64,000 nucleotides of DNA, from the NCBI RefSeq assembly GCF_002910905.1, contig NZ_NEUE01000298.1:12972-76971 (forward strand), written 5' to 3'. Positions 24,634 to 33,473 of this stretch are shown piece after piece. Made by a program: the position numbers and the translations under genes. Origin of the DNA: Streptomyces sp. SM11 (lineage in GTDB: Bacteria > Actinomycetota > Actinomycetes > Streptomycetales > Streptomycetaceae). How positions within the stretch are numbered: position 1 is the first letter of the stretch; each line of letters begins with the position of its first letter. Under the pieces are notes generated by a model that saw only the letters and a program-made list of their open reading frames with translations, did no database searches and was not told where the DNA came from.

Positions 24634-25983
24634 ATGAGTGCCGCCGACGCGGTGACCGACTCGCTCCAGACCCTGCGCGCCCAGTTCGTCGACGTACGGG
24701 AGGGGAAACCGGCCGACTACATCCCCCAGCTGGCCCTCGCCGACCCCGACGCCTTCGGGCTCGCGCTGGTCAGCATGGACGGCCACCGCTACGGCGCGGG
24801 CGAGGCCGAGGTCCCCTTCACCCTCCAGTCCGTCTCCAAACCGTTCATCTACGCCCTGGCACTCTCCCTCCTCGGCCTCGACGAGGTGAGCCGCTGGGTG
24901 GGCGCCGAGCCGAGCGGCGAGGCGTTCAACGCCATCAGCCTCGAACCCGGTACGGGCAGGCCCGCCAACGCCATGGTCAATGCCGGCGCGATCGTCACCA
25001 CCGCCCTGATCCCCGACGCTCCGGACGAACCCGCCTTCGACCGGATCCTGCACTGCCTCGGCCATTTCGCCGGACGCGAACTCGACGTCGACGAAGAGGT
25101 GTTCAGCTCCGAATCGGTGACCGGGGACCGCAACCGGGCGCTGGCGTACCTGATCCGCTCCACCGGCACCATGCCCGTCGACCCGGTCCTGGCGGTCGAC
25201 CGGTACTTCCGCCAGTGCGCGATCCGCGTCACCGCCGTCGACCTCGCCACGATGGCCGCGACGCTCGCCTACGGCGGCGTGAACCCGGTCACCGGCGAGC
25301 GGGTCGTCGCCGCCGAGGTCGCCGCCCAGGTCCTCGCCGTCATGGCGACCTGCGGCATGTACGACGGCTCCGGCGACTGGCTGCTGCGCGTCGGGCTGCC
25401 CGCCAAGAGCGGGGTGTCCGGCGGCCTCATCGCGGTAGGTCCCGCCCGCTTCGGGGTCGCCACGTACAGCCCGCCGCTGGACACCACCGGCGGTTCGGTG
25501 CGCGGTCACGCCGCGCTGGAGACGATGTCGAAACGCTACGGGCTCCACCTCATGCTCAACCCCGCGCTGCCGGGCTCCACCGTCAGCCTCGTCACGACCG
25601 CGGACGATCTGCCGTCGGCGCCCTCGACCGAGCACGAGCGAGTCCTCCACGAAAAGGTCGGCGTCGTCGTCGCCCAGGGGTCCATCGACTTCACGGCCGC
25701 CGAACGGGTGCTGTACGCCCTGGACGAGTCCGGGCCGGACGGCGGCTCGGTGGTGCTCGACCTGCACGACGTCACGTCCATCGACTCGGTGGCCCTGGCC
25801 ATGCTGCACACCGGGCTCGCCCGGCTGGCCAGCGACGGGCGGCGCGCGGCGGTCGTCGATCCGCGCGATCTGCTGGGCCCGCCCGATCTCGTACGGGAGC
25901 GGACCGGCCAGGACCTGCCGCGCTACGCCACCCGTGAGAGTGCCGTCGAAGGCTGCGCGCGGGCCCTGGCCGGGGAGGGCTGA
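24634..25983 (+). CDS. glsA: Glutaminase A with C-terminal STAS domain
   Basis: A 449-residue protein. Residues ~1-310 form a serine-dependent glutaminase fold related to beta-lactamases: TLQSVSKPF carries the catalytic SxxK, followed by NAMVNAGAIV and later CGMYDGSGDW, and it hydrolyses glutamine to glutamate and ammonia. Residues ~345-445 form a STAS domain (VVLDLHDVTSIDSVALAMLH), the anti-anti-sigma fold, an arrangement known in actinobacterial glutaminases and likely regulatory. The start at ATG 24634 follows a short gap after the upstream gene. Confidence 0.94.
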   Translation: MSAADAVTDSLQTLRAQFVDVREGKPADYIPQLALADPDAFGLALVSMDGHRYGAGEAEVPFTLQSVSKPFIYALALSLLGLDEVSRWVGAEPSGEAFNAISLEPGTGRPANAMVNAGAIVTTALIPDAPDEPAFDRILHCLGHFAGRELDVDEEVFSSESVTGDRNRALAYLIRSTGTMPVDPVLAVDRYFRQCAIRVTAVDLATMAATLAYGGVNPVTGERVVAAEVAAQVLAVMATCGMYDGSGDWLLRVGLPAKSGVSGGLIAVGPARFGVATYSPPLDTTGGSVRGHAALETMSKRYGLHLMLNPALPGSTVSLVTTADDLPSAPSTEHERVLHEKVGVVVAQGSIDFTAAERVLYALDESGPDGGSVVLDLHDVTSIDSVALAMLHTGLARLASDGRRAAVVDPRDLLGPPDLVRERTGQDLPRYATRESAVEGCARALAGEG

Positions 25984-26007
25984 GCAGGACTGCCGGGTGG
26001 GCCGGGT

Positions 26008-26820
26008 CTACCAGATGGACCCGACCCACTCGGGGTGGTCTATGAACGGGTTCCGGTTGTGCTGGAACTGCTCGAATATGACGTTGTTGCGGCGCTTCTC
26101 GAAGCTGTCCGGCGGGTCCTCCTGGCTCCACTGCTTCAGGACGGACAGCTTGCCCATCTTCGGCGCGGACCCGTTGTTCACCTGGTCGTTGGGTTCGAGA
26201 TCGGCGAAGGCGTCGTTGCCCTCGTAGCGCACCGCCATGTAGAGGATCATGCGGGCGACGTCGCCCTTGACCGCGTCGCGCGGCTCGAAGGAGTCGCCGT
26301 CGGTGAAGTTGCCGGGCGCGTTGCCCAGTTCGCTTCCGCCGTTGTCGAAGTCCTTGTTGCCGCGCGTGGAGTTGATCCGGACGTCGGTGGGGCGCAGATG
26401 ATGGACGTCGGTGCCCGGACCCGTTGCGGTGCCGAAGCCGCCGTGCGACTTGGCCCAGACGTGCTCCCGGTTCCACTGGCCCGAGTTGCCACCGTTGTCG
26501 TTCTTGGACTGGGAGCGCCCGGTGTACAGCAGGACGACGTTGGAGGAGTCGGCGGGATCCTCGTCGGTGGCCTTGAGGGCGCCCCAGACCTGGCGGTAGG
26601 AGAGCTTGGTCTGGTCGCTGATGATCGTGTGCAGGGCGGTTTTGAGCTCGGCTCCGGTCTTGCCGAGCGCGTCCCGGTAGTACGTGTCGTCGAGGGCGGT
26701 GGCGGTGTGTCGGTCGGGCGAGTCGTCCGCGGGGGCCGCGGCGGCGGTGCCGCCGAGCACGGTGACGGCTGCTGCCGCGGCGAGCAGTGGACGCGCGTAG
26801 AACGAGTGACTACGGGACAT
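26008..26820 (-). CDS. Secreted endonuclease I family nuclease
   Basis: A 270-residue exported nuclease with a clear Sec signal peptide (SRSHSFYARPLLAAAAAVTV ending TAAAAPA). The endonuclease I pattern is QWNREHVWAKSHGG, with His as catalytic base, plus TDVHHLRPTDVRINSTRGNK and the C-terminal RNNVIFEQFQHNRNPFIDHP with EWVGSIW. It should degrade extracellular DNA/RNA with Mg2+. I chose ATG 26820 because GGAGAGGACACC lies upstream; a longer frame to 27024 lacks support. Confidence 0.93.
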   Translation of the reverse strand: MSRSHSFYARPLLAAAAAVTVLGGTAAAAPADDSPDRHTATALDDTYYRDALGKTGAELKTALHTIISDQTKLSYRQVWGALKATDEDPADSSNVVLLYTGRSQSKNDNGGNSGQWNREHVWAKSHGGFGTATGPGTDVHHLRPTDVRINSTRGNKDFDNGGSELGNAPGNFTDGDSFEPRDAVKGDVARMILYMAVRYEGNDAFADLEPNDQVNNGSAPKMGKLSVLKQWSQEDPPDSFEKRRNNVIFEQFQHNRNPFIDHPEWVGSIW

Positions 26821-27461
26821 GTGGGGTGTCCTCTCCGAAACGCGGGCGCCGCGACGAGGACCCTGGGTGGGAGTGCCCCTGCGGCGGCCGTGCGGTAGGT
26901 GGTCAGCCGGGAGCCTTCCACACGCACCGTGCCCCACGGGTGAACACTGTGCATCTATCATGTGCAGGTCAAGAATCGGGTGGTGGGAACCCGCCGGGAA
27001 CGGCCGTCCGCCGCGGCGGCGCAAGGCCTCCGGAGTGGACGGAGTGGTGCTGTCCGGTGCTGTCCGGCGCTACCCGGCGGCCCGGACGCGTCAGGAGGTA
27101 CGTCACCTGATCCGCCACGTCCCCCGGCCGGAGGAAGTGATGGAAGCCGACGACGCACTCGGCGCCCCGGGCCCGTTACACCTGGGCGTCCGGACGCGGA
27201 TTGACATGGGTGCGGCCTTCGGCGGACTCGATCAGGACGAGAAGCCGAGTCCGTCCGTGTCGCGGGAGGGCTGACAGGCGCTGACGTCGACGTGGTGGAG
27301 CATGGGCACCACCTCGCGGAATGGGGCAACGACCTCCCTCTCCTGCCCACTCCCCAGGCCGGCCGAGGGTGGACTCACCCTCCCGGGCGGGCGGGCGCGC
27401 GCTCCTCGGATGCGGCGGGGGCCGCGGGGGGCGAGAATTGCCGCAAGGACGAGGAGGCGGC
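26821..27461. other. 640-bp region without a supported gene
   Basis: This stretch between the divergent nuclease gene and the small gene at 27462 contains no frame with recognisable homology or good start signals. Short minus-strand strings at about 27120-27310 (for example RLLVLIESAEG and VTYLLTRPG) look protein-like but lie in different frames and match no family I can name, so it may hold an old remnant. Confidence 0.5.
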
Positions 27462-27674
27462 ATGAGCGAAGAGCCCGAATCCGTATCCGCGGCTGTGTCC
27501 GGGCCGGGGGGCATTACGCCCGACCGGCTCCTGCACACGGGCGCGAGCGACCGGCCGAGCGCGGAGGACCTGGTGCTGGCCTCCGGGCGGGACCTGACGC
27601 CGAAGACCCTGGAATGGGCGCGGCGCAAGCTGGCCGCCGAGGGGCGGTCGGCCATCGACAAACAACTGCCCTGA
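27462..27674 (+). CDS. Small conserved hypothetical protein
   Basis: A 70-residue acidic protein with a conserved-looking C-terminus (LTPKTLEWARRKLAAEGRSA then IDKQLP). The length, GAGGAGG six bases before ATG 27462 and typical codon bias support a real gene. There is no membrane segment or known motif. A hairpin (27674-27711) follows at once. Confidence 0.65.
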   Translation: MSEEPESVSAAVSGPGGITPDRLLHTGASDRPSAEDLVLASGRDLTPKTLEWARRKLAAEGRSAIDKQLP

Positions 27675-27711
27675 CCGCCCGGCGGGGCCGCGGGAACACC
27701 CGGCGGGCGGT
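27674..27711 (+). terminator. Hairpin after the small gene
   Basis: The arms ACCGCCCG and CGGGCGGT enclose a GC-rich loop right at the stop codon of the 70-residue gene. Confidence 0.5.
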
Positions 27712-27800
27712 GCCTGGAGCCGTACGCCGAGGTGAAGGCGGCCGAGGAGCCGGGGAGCGTGTGGGGCGCCCCCGGTTCCCTCGGTTAGCCTGAGTGACAT

Positions 27801-28955
27801 ATGAACCGTTTGACGACCTCACAGGGCGCTTTCGAGCTCGCCCGTTTCCCCGAGCACCCGCGCGATCCCTTCCGGGCGTGGGACGCCGCCGACGAATACC
27901 TGCTCCGGCAGCTGACTGACCCCGAGACGGGTCCGGTCGACCTCTCGGGTACGGTCGCCGTCGTGGGGGACCGGTGGGGAGCGCTCGCCACCGCGCTGGC
28001 CGAGCACCGGCCCGTCCAGATCAGCGACTCCTACCTGGCCCGGCGCGCCACCCTCGCCAACCTCGACCGGAACGGCATCGACCAGAGCGCGGTCCGGCTC
28101 CTGTCCTCGCGCGACACCCCGCCGGACCGGATCGACGTCCTGATCGTCCGGGTGCCCAAGTCCCTGGCGTTCCTGGAGGACCAGCTCCACCGGATCGCCC
28201 CCGCCGTCCACGCCGGCACGGTGGTCATCGGCACCGGCATGGTCAAGGAGATCCACACCTCCACGCTCAAGCTCTTCGAGCGCATCATCGGCCCGACCCG
28301 CACCTCCCTCGCGGTGCGCAAGGCGCGGCTCATCTTCTGCACGCCGGACCCCGGGCTGCCGCGTACGCCGAGCCCGTGGCCGTACCGCTACGAGCTGCCC
28401 GCCGACGTGGGCCCCGTCTCGGGCCTGTCCACCGTCAACCACGCGGGGATCTTCTGCGCCGAGCGCCTCGACATCGGCACCCGTTTCTTCCTGAAGCACC
28501 TGCCCACCCGCGGCGGTGCCGTCCGGGTCGTCGACCTGGGCTGCGGCAACGGCGTCCTCGGGCTATCCGCCGCCATCGCCAACCCCGACGCGCACGTCAC
28601 CTTCGTCGACGAGTCCTACGGGGCGGTCGCCTCCGCCGAGGAGACCTTCCGGGCCGGTGCGCCGGGCGGCGCGAAGGCCGATTTCCTGGTTGGCGACGGT
28701 CTCGGCGACCTCGATCCGGGCAGCGTGGACCTGGTGCTGAACAACCCGCCGTTCCACTCGCACCTCGCCACCACCGACGCGACCGCCCGCACGATGTTCG
28801 CCGGGGCGCGGACCGCCCTGCGCCAGGGCGGCGAGCTCTGGGTCGTGGGCAACCGGCACCTCTCGTACCACGTCCACCTGCGGCGGATCTTCGGGAACTG
28901 CACCACGGTCGCGGGCGACGCGAAGTTCGTGGTCCTGCGCGCCGTCAAGCGCTGA
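27801..28955 (+). CDS. RlmG-like class I methyltransferase
   Basis: A 384-residue protein resembling 23S rRNA (guanine-N2) methyltransferase RlmG/RsmC. The N-terminal half is a degenerate methyltransferase-like domain; the C-terminal half has the SAM motif VVDLGCGNGVLGL near residue 245 and the N2-guanine catalytic motif LNNPPFHSH, followed by GGELWVVGNRHLSYHVHLRR. The exact target nucleotide is inferred from the family. ATG 27801 lies 127 bases after the previous gene with little visible RBS (GAGTGACAT); CATATG at the start may be part of a leaderless signal. Confidence 0.9.
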   Translation: MNRLTTSQGAFELARFPEHPRDPFRAWDAADEYLLRQLTDPETGPVDLSGTVAVVGDRWGALATALAEHRPVQISDSYLARRATLANLDRNGIDQSAVRLLSSRDTPPDRIDVLIVRVPKSLAFLEDQLHRIAPAVHAGTVVIGTGMVKEIHTSTLKLFERIIGPTRTSLAVRKARLIFCTPDPGLPRTPSPWPYRYELPADVGPVSGLSTVNHAGIFCAERLDIGTRFFLKHLPTRGGAVRVVDLGCGNGVLGLSAAIANPDAHVTFVDESYGAVASAEETFRAGAPGGAKADFLVGDGLGDLDPGSVDLVLNNPPFHSHLATTDATARTMFAGARTALRQGGELWVVGNRHLSYHVHLRRIFGNCTTVAGDAKFVVLRAVKR

Positions 28956-28961
28956 CCGGGA

Positions 28962-28994
28962 GCGGCGCACCCGGCGTTGCTTGCCGTGCGCCGC
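28962..28994 (+). terminator. Hairpin terminator after the methyltransferase
   Basis: A perfect 9-bp stem GCGGCGCAC / GTGCGCCGC with a 15-base loop lies just after the stop codon. A longer imperfect stem (about 28957-29025) encloses it. Confidence 0.7.
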
Positions 28995-29133
28995 CCACCG
29001 GGCCGGTTGCCGGGCCGCTCCCCGGTCCGAGCGCAACTGCCGGACGCCCTCCGGCCCTTCCGGATTCTTGCAACACGTTCTACTGTGTGCGCCGCCGCAC
29101 ACGGACGACGCCGAGCGAGACTCTGGAGGGGCC

Positions 29134-30312
29134 GTGCACCTCGAATACACGCCTGAGCAGCAGCGGCTGCGTACCGAACTGCGCACCTACTTCGCGGCCC
29201 TGGTGCCCGACAACGCCTACGCCCGCTACGCGGAGCCCGCCGCCCAGAAGCTCTTCTACCGCGATACGGTCCGCAGTCTCGGCGCCGACGGCTGGCTGGG
29301 GGTCGGCTGGCCGAAGGAGTACGGCGGCCGGGGACTGACCCCGATGGAACAGTTCATCTTCTTCGACGAGGCCGCCCAGGCCGGCGTACCGCTGCCGCTG
29401 ATGGCCCTGAACACCGTCGGGCCCACGATCATGCGGTTCGGCACCGACGAGCAGAAGGCCCACTTCCTCCCCGGAATCCTGGCCGGGGAGATCGACTTCG
29501 CGATCGGCTACAGCGAACCGGACGCGGGCACCGACCTCGCCGCCCTCAAGACGCGGGCCGTGCGCGACGGGGACGAGTACGTCGTCGACGGGCAGAAGAT
29601 CTGGACCACCAACGGCGACACCGCCGACTGGGTCTGGCTCGCCGTGCGCACCGACCCCGACGCCCCGCCGCACCAGGGCATCACCATGCTCCTGGTCCCC
29701 ACGAGCGACCCGGGCTACTCCTGCACCCTGATCAACACCCTCGCCTCGCACGACACGACCGCCAGCTACTACGAGAACATCCGCGTCCCGGTGTCCCGCC
29801 GCGTCGGCGAGGAGAACAAGGGCTGGCGGCTCATCACCAACCAGCTCAACCACGAACGCGTCACCCTCGCCGCCCACGGCACGATGGCGGTCCGCGCTCT
29901 GCACAACGTCCAGCGCTGGGCCGCCGACACCAAGCTCACCGACGGCCGAAGGGTCATCGACCTCGGCTGGGTCCGTGCCCTGCTCGCCCGCACCCACACC
30001 CGCCTGGACGTGATGAAACTGCTCAACTGGCAGATGGTCGCAGCCCTCCACGACGGCACCCTCACCCCCCAGGACGCCTCGGCGGTCAAGGTCTACGGCT
30101 CCGAGGCCCGCCGGGACGCCTACGCCTGGCTGATGGAGATCGTCGGCTCCGCGGGCGCGCTGAAGGAGGGCTCGGCCGGCGCGGTGCTCCACGGCGAACT
30201 GGAACGCGGCTACCGCTCGGCCGTGATCTTCACCTTCGGCGGCGGCAACAACGAGATCCAGCGGGAGATCATCTCGTGGATCGGGCTGGGGATGCCGCGC
30301 GTGCGGCGGTGA
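29134..30312 (+). CDS. Acyl-CoA dehydrogenase family protein
   Basis: A 392-residue FAD enzyme of the acyl-CoA dehydrogenase family. It has the ACAD signature (IGYSEPDAGTDLAALKTRA), WTTNGDTADWVWLAVRT near the flavin, and a C-terminal helix domain ending TFGGGNNEIQREIISWIGLG. This subgroup often acts on CoA esters of sterol side chains or other branched acids, where ACADs can be heteromeric. No partner subunit is adjacent. The GTG start at 29134 has GGAGGG upstream. Confidence 0.92.
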   Translation: MHLEYTPEQQRLRTELRTYFAALVPDNAYARYAEPAAQKLFYRDTVRSLGADGWLGVGWPKEYGGRGLTPMEQFIFFDEAAQAGVPLPLMALNTVGPTIMRFGTDEQKAHFLPGILAGEIDFAIGYSEPDAGTDLAALKTRAVRDGDEYVVDGQKIWTTNGDTADWVWLAVRTDPDAPPHQGITMLLVPTSDPGYSCTLINTLASHDTTASYYENIRVPVSRRVGEENKGWRLITNQLNHERVTLAAHGTMAVRALHNVQRWAADTKLTDGRRVIDLGWVRALLARTHTRLDVMKLLNWQMVAALHDGTLTPQDASAVKVYGSEARRDAYAWLMEIVGSAGALKEGSAGAVLHGELERGYRSAVIFTFGGGNNEIQREIISWIGLGMPRVRR

Positions 30313-30329
30313 TGTCGTGTGTGACGAGG

Positions 30330-30808
30330 CTTTTTGGTTGGCACTGAAGCGGGATAGTTGGCGCTGAGCTGTTTCGAACCTGACGGCGGTGTCCGTCACT
30401 TGTGTCCTGTCGCAGTGAGGTTGTCGGATTCTCACGGCTTCTCGTTCGTGCTGTCGGATTCTCACCGCGTCGCGCGCTGAGCGAAGACGTTTGCCCCGTA
30501 CGTGGGGTTTGATCTCATTTTCCTGGTCCGGTTCTCGCTGTACCTGTCACGGTCGTTCTCGGCAGGTACGCGGAGTCGGGGATGGCGATGGATCTGGGGC
30601 TGATCGATGTCGAGTGGGCTGAGGGCGAGGGCTGCGGGCTGCGGAAGCCCGTGATGGAGGCGGTGTCCCGGGTCCGGTTCGAGTCGGTGCTCCCGGTGCG
30701 ACAGTTCACGTCGTACCGCGGGCGGCGGCATTTCACGGGCTGGTACTGGGCGGCAACGACGCAGTCGCTGGTGGGGTTCGAGTCGTGGCTGGAGCGGGAC
30801 CGGGCCAT
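30330..30808 (+). mobile_element. Tn7-like transposon remnant (end repeats plus TnsA start)
   Basis: Two exact copies of TGTCGGATTCTCAC (30422-30435, 30452-30465) and two near-identical copies of GTTGGCRCTGAR (about 30336-30368) sit just upstream of a TnsA-like gene start, the arrangement expected of the repeated transposase-binding sites at one end of a Tn7-like element. The coding remnant ends abruptly at about 30808, and no opposite end or TnsB/C/D gene was seen. Confidence 0.6.
30582..30808 (+). pseudogene. TnsA-like transposase endonuclease subunit, 5' fragment
   Basis: About 75 residues match the N-terminus of the actinobacterial TnsA-like heteromeric transposase endonuclease: LGLIDVEWAEGEGCGLRKPV, RVRFESVLPVRQFTSYRGRR and GWYWAATTQSLVGFESWLER. 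The frame leaves homology after RDRAM, exactly where a rhodanese gene begins in another frame. The endonuclease catalytic residues would lie downstream and are missing. Confidence 0.65.
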
Positions 30809-31021
30809 GTGTTCCTTCACCGTGGAAGTGGACAGCGCCTGTCCGTCGACGAGGCCCGGCCCCGTACGGCAGGGAGCTGCCCCGAAGCCGTTCTGTTGGA
30901 TGTCCGGGAAGAGGTCGAGTGGCGAACCGGCCACGCTCCCGGCGCGGTGCACGCACCGCTCACCGACCTGGCCGCAGGTGCGGCGATTCCGGTGGCAGCG
31001 CAGGGACGGCCGTCCAACTGA
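30809..31021 (+). pseudogene. Rhodanese-like protein, 3'-truncated
   Basis: From GTG 30809 the frame reads FLHRGSGQRLSVDEARPR, AVLLDVREEVEWRTGHAPGA and VHAPLTDLAAGA, the N-terminal half of a single-domain rhodanese (sulfurtransferase). It stops after QGRPSN, before the active-site Cys loop that should follow. The break coincides with the end of the opposing USP gene, so one deletion probably removed both 3' ends. The 5' edge abuts the TnsA fragment directly. Confidence 0.65.
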
Positions 31022-31614
31022 ACGTGCACCCTCGGGTCGTACGCCGCCCCGTATCCCACGAGCGGAGGCAGAGCCCAAGCACTCAGGAAGCGAATGCCGC
31101 AGCCGCGCTGCTCCGCTTCGTCGAAGGCGAAGCGGAGCAATGCCTCACAGGGTTGGCGTACGTCGACGCCCACCACCAGGTCGCCGTACGAGGCGTCGTC
31201 CTTGGCCCGAACCGACACAGTCGGGCAGTTCGTGGCGCCTATGAGCGCCATGCTCACGGAGCCGAGGACGAAGCCCATGACCGGCCCGAGCGCACGGGAG
31301 CCGAGGACGATCATGTCCGAGTCCGCAGCGGACTCGGACAGCACGTCGATTGGTCTGCCGTCCACTGAACGGATGCTGATGTCCAGGGCGGGAAATGTCC
31401 TACGGAGCTCTTCGGCTGTCTGGGCGAGGAGATGCTGTGCAGAACAGCGGCTTCGACTGTCCAGTGCGCGGAAGACGTGTCCAAGAGCCGACGGCTCCTG
31501 GACATGAATGAGTCGAAGAGGGACAGCACGTAGGCCGGCCTCCCGGGCGGCCCAGTATGCGGCCACGCTGCTCTGCGGGGATCCGCCGAAACCCGCGACC
31601 ACCGAACCGATCAT
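31015..31614 (-). pseudogene. Universal stress protein, 3'-truncated
   Basis: A two-domain USP of the dormancy-regulon type that lost its C-terminal half. Domain 1 is complete (SVVAGFGGSPQSSVAAYWA; DMIVLGSRALGPVMGFVLGS). Domain 2 begins DLVVGVDVRQPCEALLRFAF and runs to YGAAYDPRVHVQLDG, then switches to antisense of the rhodanese fragment. The open frame continues to 30817 with no homology. The start may be 31614 or 31665; neither has a good RBS. Confidence 0.7.
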
Positions 31615-31738
31615 GCCGCTTGCCTGCGGCCCGCCCGGATTCAGGGGAAAGCCCGTCCTTGTCATGTTGGCTCAGTCCCGTCTGCCGAGGAGTGACGACC
31701 CTTCTCTCAGCATCGACGTGGATGCCTTGGCCGAGGAG

Positions 31739-31752
31739 GGGCCATGCGGCCC
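31739..31752. promoter_or_regulatory. Putative OsdR/DevR-type box, site 1
   Basis: GGGCC-ATGC-GGCCC lies between the divergent USP genes at 31614 and 31900. It is one of six GGRCC-N4-GG(Y/G)CC sites in the island. Confidence 0.45.
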
Positions 31753-31821
31753 TGTCCGGTACCGATCAGCCCACAGCACACCCAGCCCCGTACCGCTCCT
31801 GGGTCGGTCGGCGAGAGGTGG

Positions 31822-31835
31822 GGACCGACCGGCCC
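31822..31835. promoter_or_regulatory. Putative OsdR/DevR-type box, site 2
   Basis: GGACC-GACC-GGCCC lies 64 bases before the USP at 31900. The 16-mer around it (GGGGACCGACCGGCCC) is identical to that around site 4 at 40415. Confidence 0.55.
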
Positions 31836-31899
31836 TGGCCCGGCATTGTGCCCGGTGCCAGCCTGGGAGCAGTCAATCCTTCGCAGAAGGGTGGTGGGC

Positions 31900-32599
31900 A
31901 TGATGCAAGCGCCGCTGGTTGTAGGGGGCGACGGCTCTGAATCCAGTCTTCAAGCAGTGGACTGGGCCGCTGACGAGGCCGCGCGTCATGCGACCCCGCT
32001 GAGGCTGGTGTACGCCTCGCTCTGGGAGCGGTACGAGGCAGGTGGCGTCCGTGTTGCTGGGTTCGGTGAGCCTCGTCGTGGCGGCCCGCAGCGTGTGTCC
32101 CGTGGTCGTGGTACGTGGGGATGACATAGCGCTCGCCTCCCGACACCAACGCATCCTCCTGGGGGTGGGCCGCAGGGACGTCGGGGCTCCTGCGGTGCGC
32201 TTCGCCTTCCGTGAGGCAGCCGTTCGCGGCTGCGCCCTCAGCGCTCTCAGCGCCTGGCGCCAACCGGCCCCGAGGCCCGCCGAGCACCCGCTCATCACGG
32301 GCGATCCGGCACACTCGGCGGAAGAGCGTGCCGCCGCGCTTCTCGACAAGGCCCTCGAAGGACCGGCCCGGGAGTACCCGGATGTCCGGGTGAGCAGGGC
32401 CACCGTGGAGGGGGCGGCTGCCAAGATTCTGGTCGAGCGGTCGGCCGCTGCTGACCTGCTGGTTGTCGGAGCACGAGGCCAGGGGAGCCATATCGGCCTT
32501 GAGCTCGGGAGGGTGGCCCACCGAGCGCTGCACCACGCCGCGTGCCCTGTCGTCGTCGTGCCCCAGCGCCTCACCGATGCCGCGACGACCGACGTCTGA
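31900..32599 (+). pseudogene. Universal stress protein with internal deletion
   Basis: It starts normally at ATG 31900 (APLVVGGDGSESSLQAVDWA, ATPLRLVYASLWERYE), then jumps out of frame to the end of domain 1 (LLGSVSLVVAARSVCPVVVV) and through a complete domain 2 (RILLGVGRRDVGAPAVRFAF; DLLVVGARGQGSHIGLELGR; HAACPVVVVPQRL). About 90 residues of domain 1 are missing near 32040. Two functional halves are separated by a frame change, so a full-length product is not expected. Confidence 0.75.
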
Positions 32600-32615
32600 G
32601 TCCCGACACCGGGAC
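32600..32615. promoter_or_regulatory. Perfect 16-bp palindrome upstream of the HTH-PNPOx gene
   Basis: GTCCCG-ACAC-CGGGAC lies immediately after the USP stop codon and about 90 bases before the HTH-PNPOx gene. It could be a short terminator or an operator. Confidence 0.4.
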
Positions 32616-32705
32616 AGCCTCCGCGCTGCGTCTGCTCCCGGTTCTGGCTAGCGTGAGCCGCAGGACCCGCCCCGGCGGGAGAAGTCGAGGAGCAAGGAGC
32701 CAGCG

Positions 32706-33383
32706 ATGTCCTCAGCACCGCCTCCGGCCAAAGGCGACATGGGCCGACGCATCGCGGCACGCCGCCTGCAGCTCGGACTGTCCCGGCAGGACGTAGCGCT
32801 GCGGGCAGGAGCCGCGCCCGGCTACATCGAGTATGTCGAGGAACAGCCCGCCACACCGGGCATCGGCTTCCTGCTCCGGCTGGCCGACGCGCTGGAGACC
32901 ACGGTTCAGGAACTGTCCGGAAGTACGGGCGACCTGCCGCCCGGCTTCGGCCGCGGAGCCCGTAGGGCCCGGATGGTCGAACTCGACGAGGCAATGTGCT
33001 GGACGCTGCTGGGAGACCACGGCGTAGGGCGGGTTGCCCTGACGATGGAGGACGGACCGGTCGTGCTGCCGGTCAACTACCAGGTGCTGGACGGCGAAGT
33101 CATGTTCAGTACGGGGGGTGCTTCCCCACTCGCCGCTGCCGCCGACGCGGAGATTGCCTTCGAGGCCGACCATATCGATGACGCCTTCAGTAAGGGCTGG
33201 AGCGTGTTGATCGTCGGAACCGTGCGTTCGGTGTCGAACGAAGAGGCCGCCCAGCGGCTCAGGGAAACGGCGTACTCGACTCCCTGGGCAGGTGAGGAGC
33301 GTGAGCACGTCATGCTCCTCGGGCCCCGACGAGTCACTGGGCGGAAGATTCTTGTTCCCGATGCCCCGGGCGACGCCGACTGA
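32706..33383 (+). CDS. HTH (XRE) domain fused to pyridoxamine 5'-phosphate oxidase-like domain
   Basis: A 225-residue fusion. Residues ~10-70 are a Cro/CI-type helix-turn-helix (MGRRIAARRLQLGLSRQDVA, IEYVEEQ); residues ~95-215 are a PNPOx-like split-barrel flavin or F420/haem-binding domain (LLGDHGVGRVALTMEDGPVV, LPVNYQVLDGEVMFST). Such fusions occur in actinobacterial hypoxia/dormancy islands, and the barrel may sense a redox cofactor. The ATG at 32706 follows AGGAGCCAGCG. It appears intact and ends at a very strong hairpin. Confidence 0.88.
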   Translation: MSSAPPPAKGDMGRRIAARRLQLGLSRQDVALRAGAAPGYIEYVEEQPATPGIGFLLRLADALETTVQELSGSTGDLPPGFGRGARRARMVELDEAMCWTLLGDHGVGRVALTMEDGPVVLPVNYQVLDGEVMFSTGGASPLAAAADAEIAFEADHIDDAFSKGWSVLIVGTVRSVSNEEAAQRLRETAYSTPWAGEEREHVMLLGPRRVTGRKILVPDAPGDAD

Positions 33384-33393
33384 TGCGGCCCTT

Positions 33394-33444
33394 GCGGGCC
33401 TGGTGCTGCGCCCTTCAGTGGGGAGGGCGCGGCACCAGGCCCGC
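33394..33444. terminator. Very strong bidirectional hairpin terminator
   Basis: Arms of 21 bp (33394-33414 and 33424-33444) pair throughout with a single G:T-type mismatch around a 9-base loop. It sits between the HTH-PNPOx gene and the convergent USP gene. Confidence 0.85.
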
Positions 33445-33473
33445 AGCTACGAAGGCGCTGGCTGCGGCTGACG

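Noticed and set aside
27120..27310. Possible remnant of a hydrolase (protein-like minus-strand strings)
   Set aside because: Pieces lie in different frames and I could not tie them to a family; no feature claimed.
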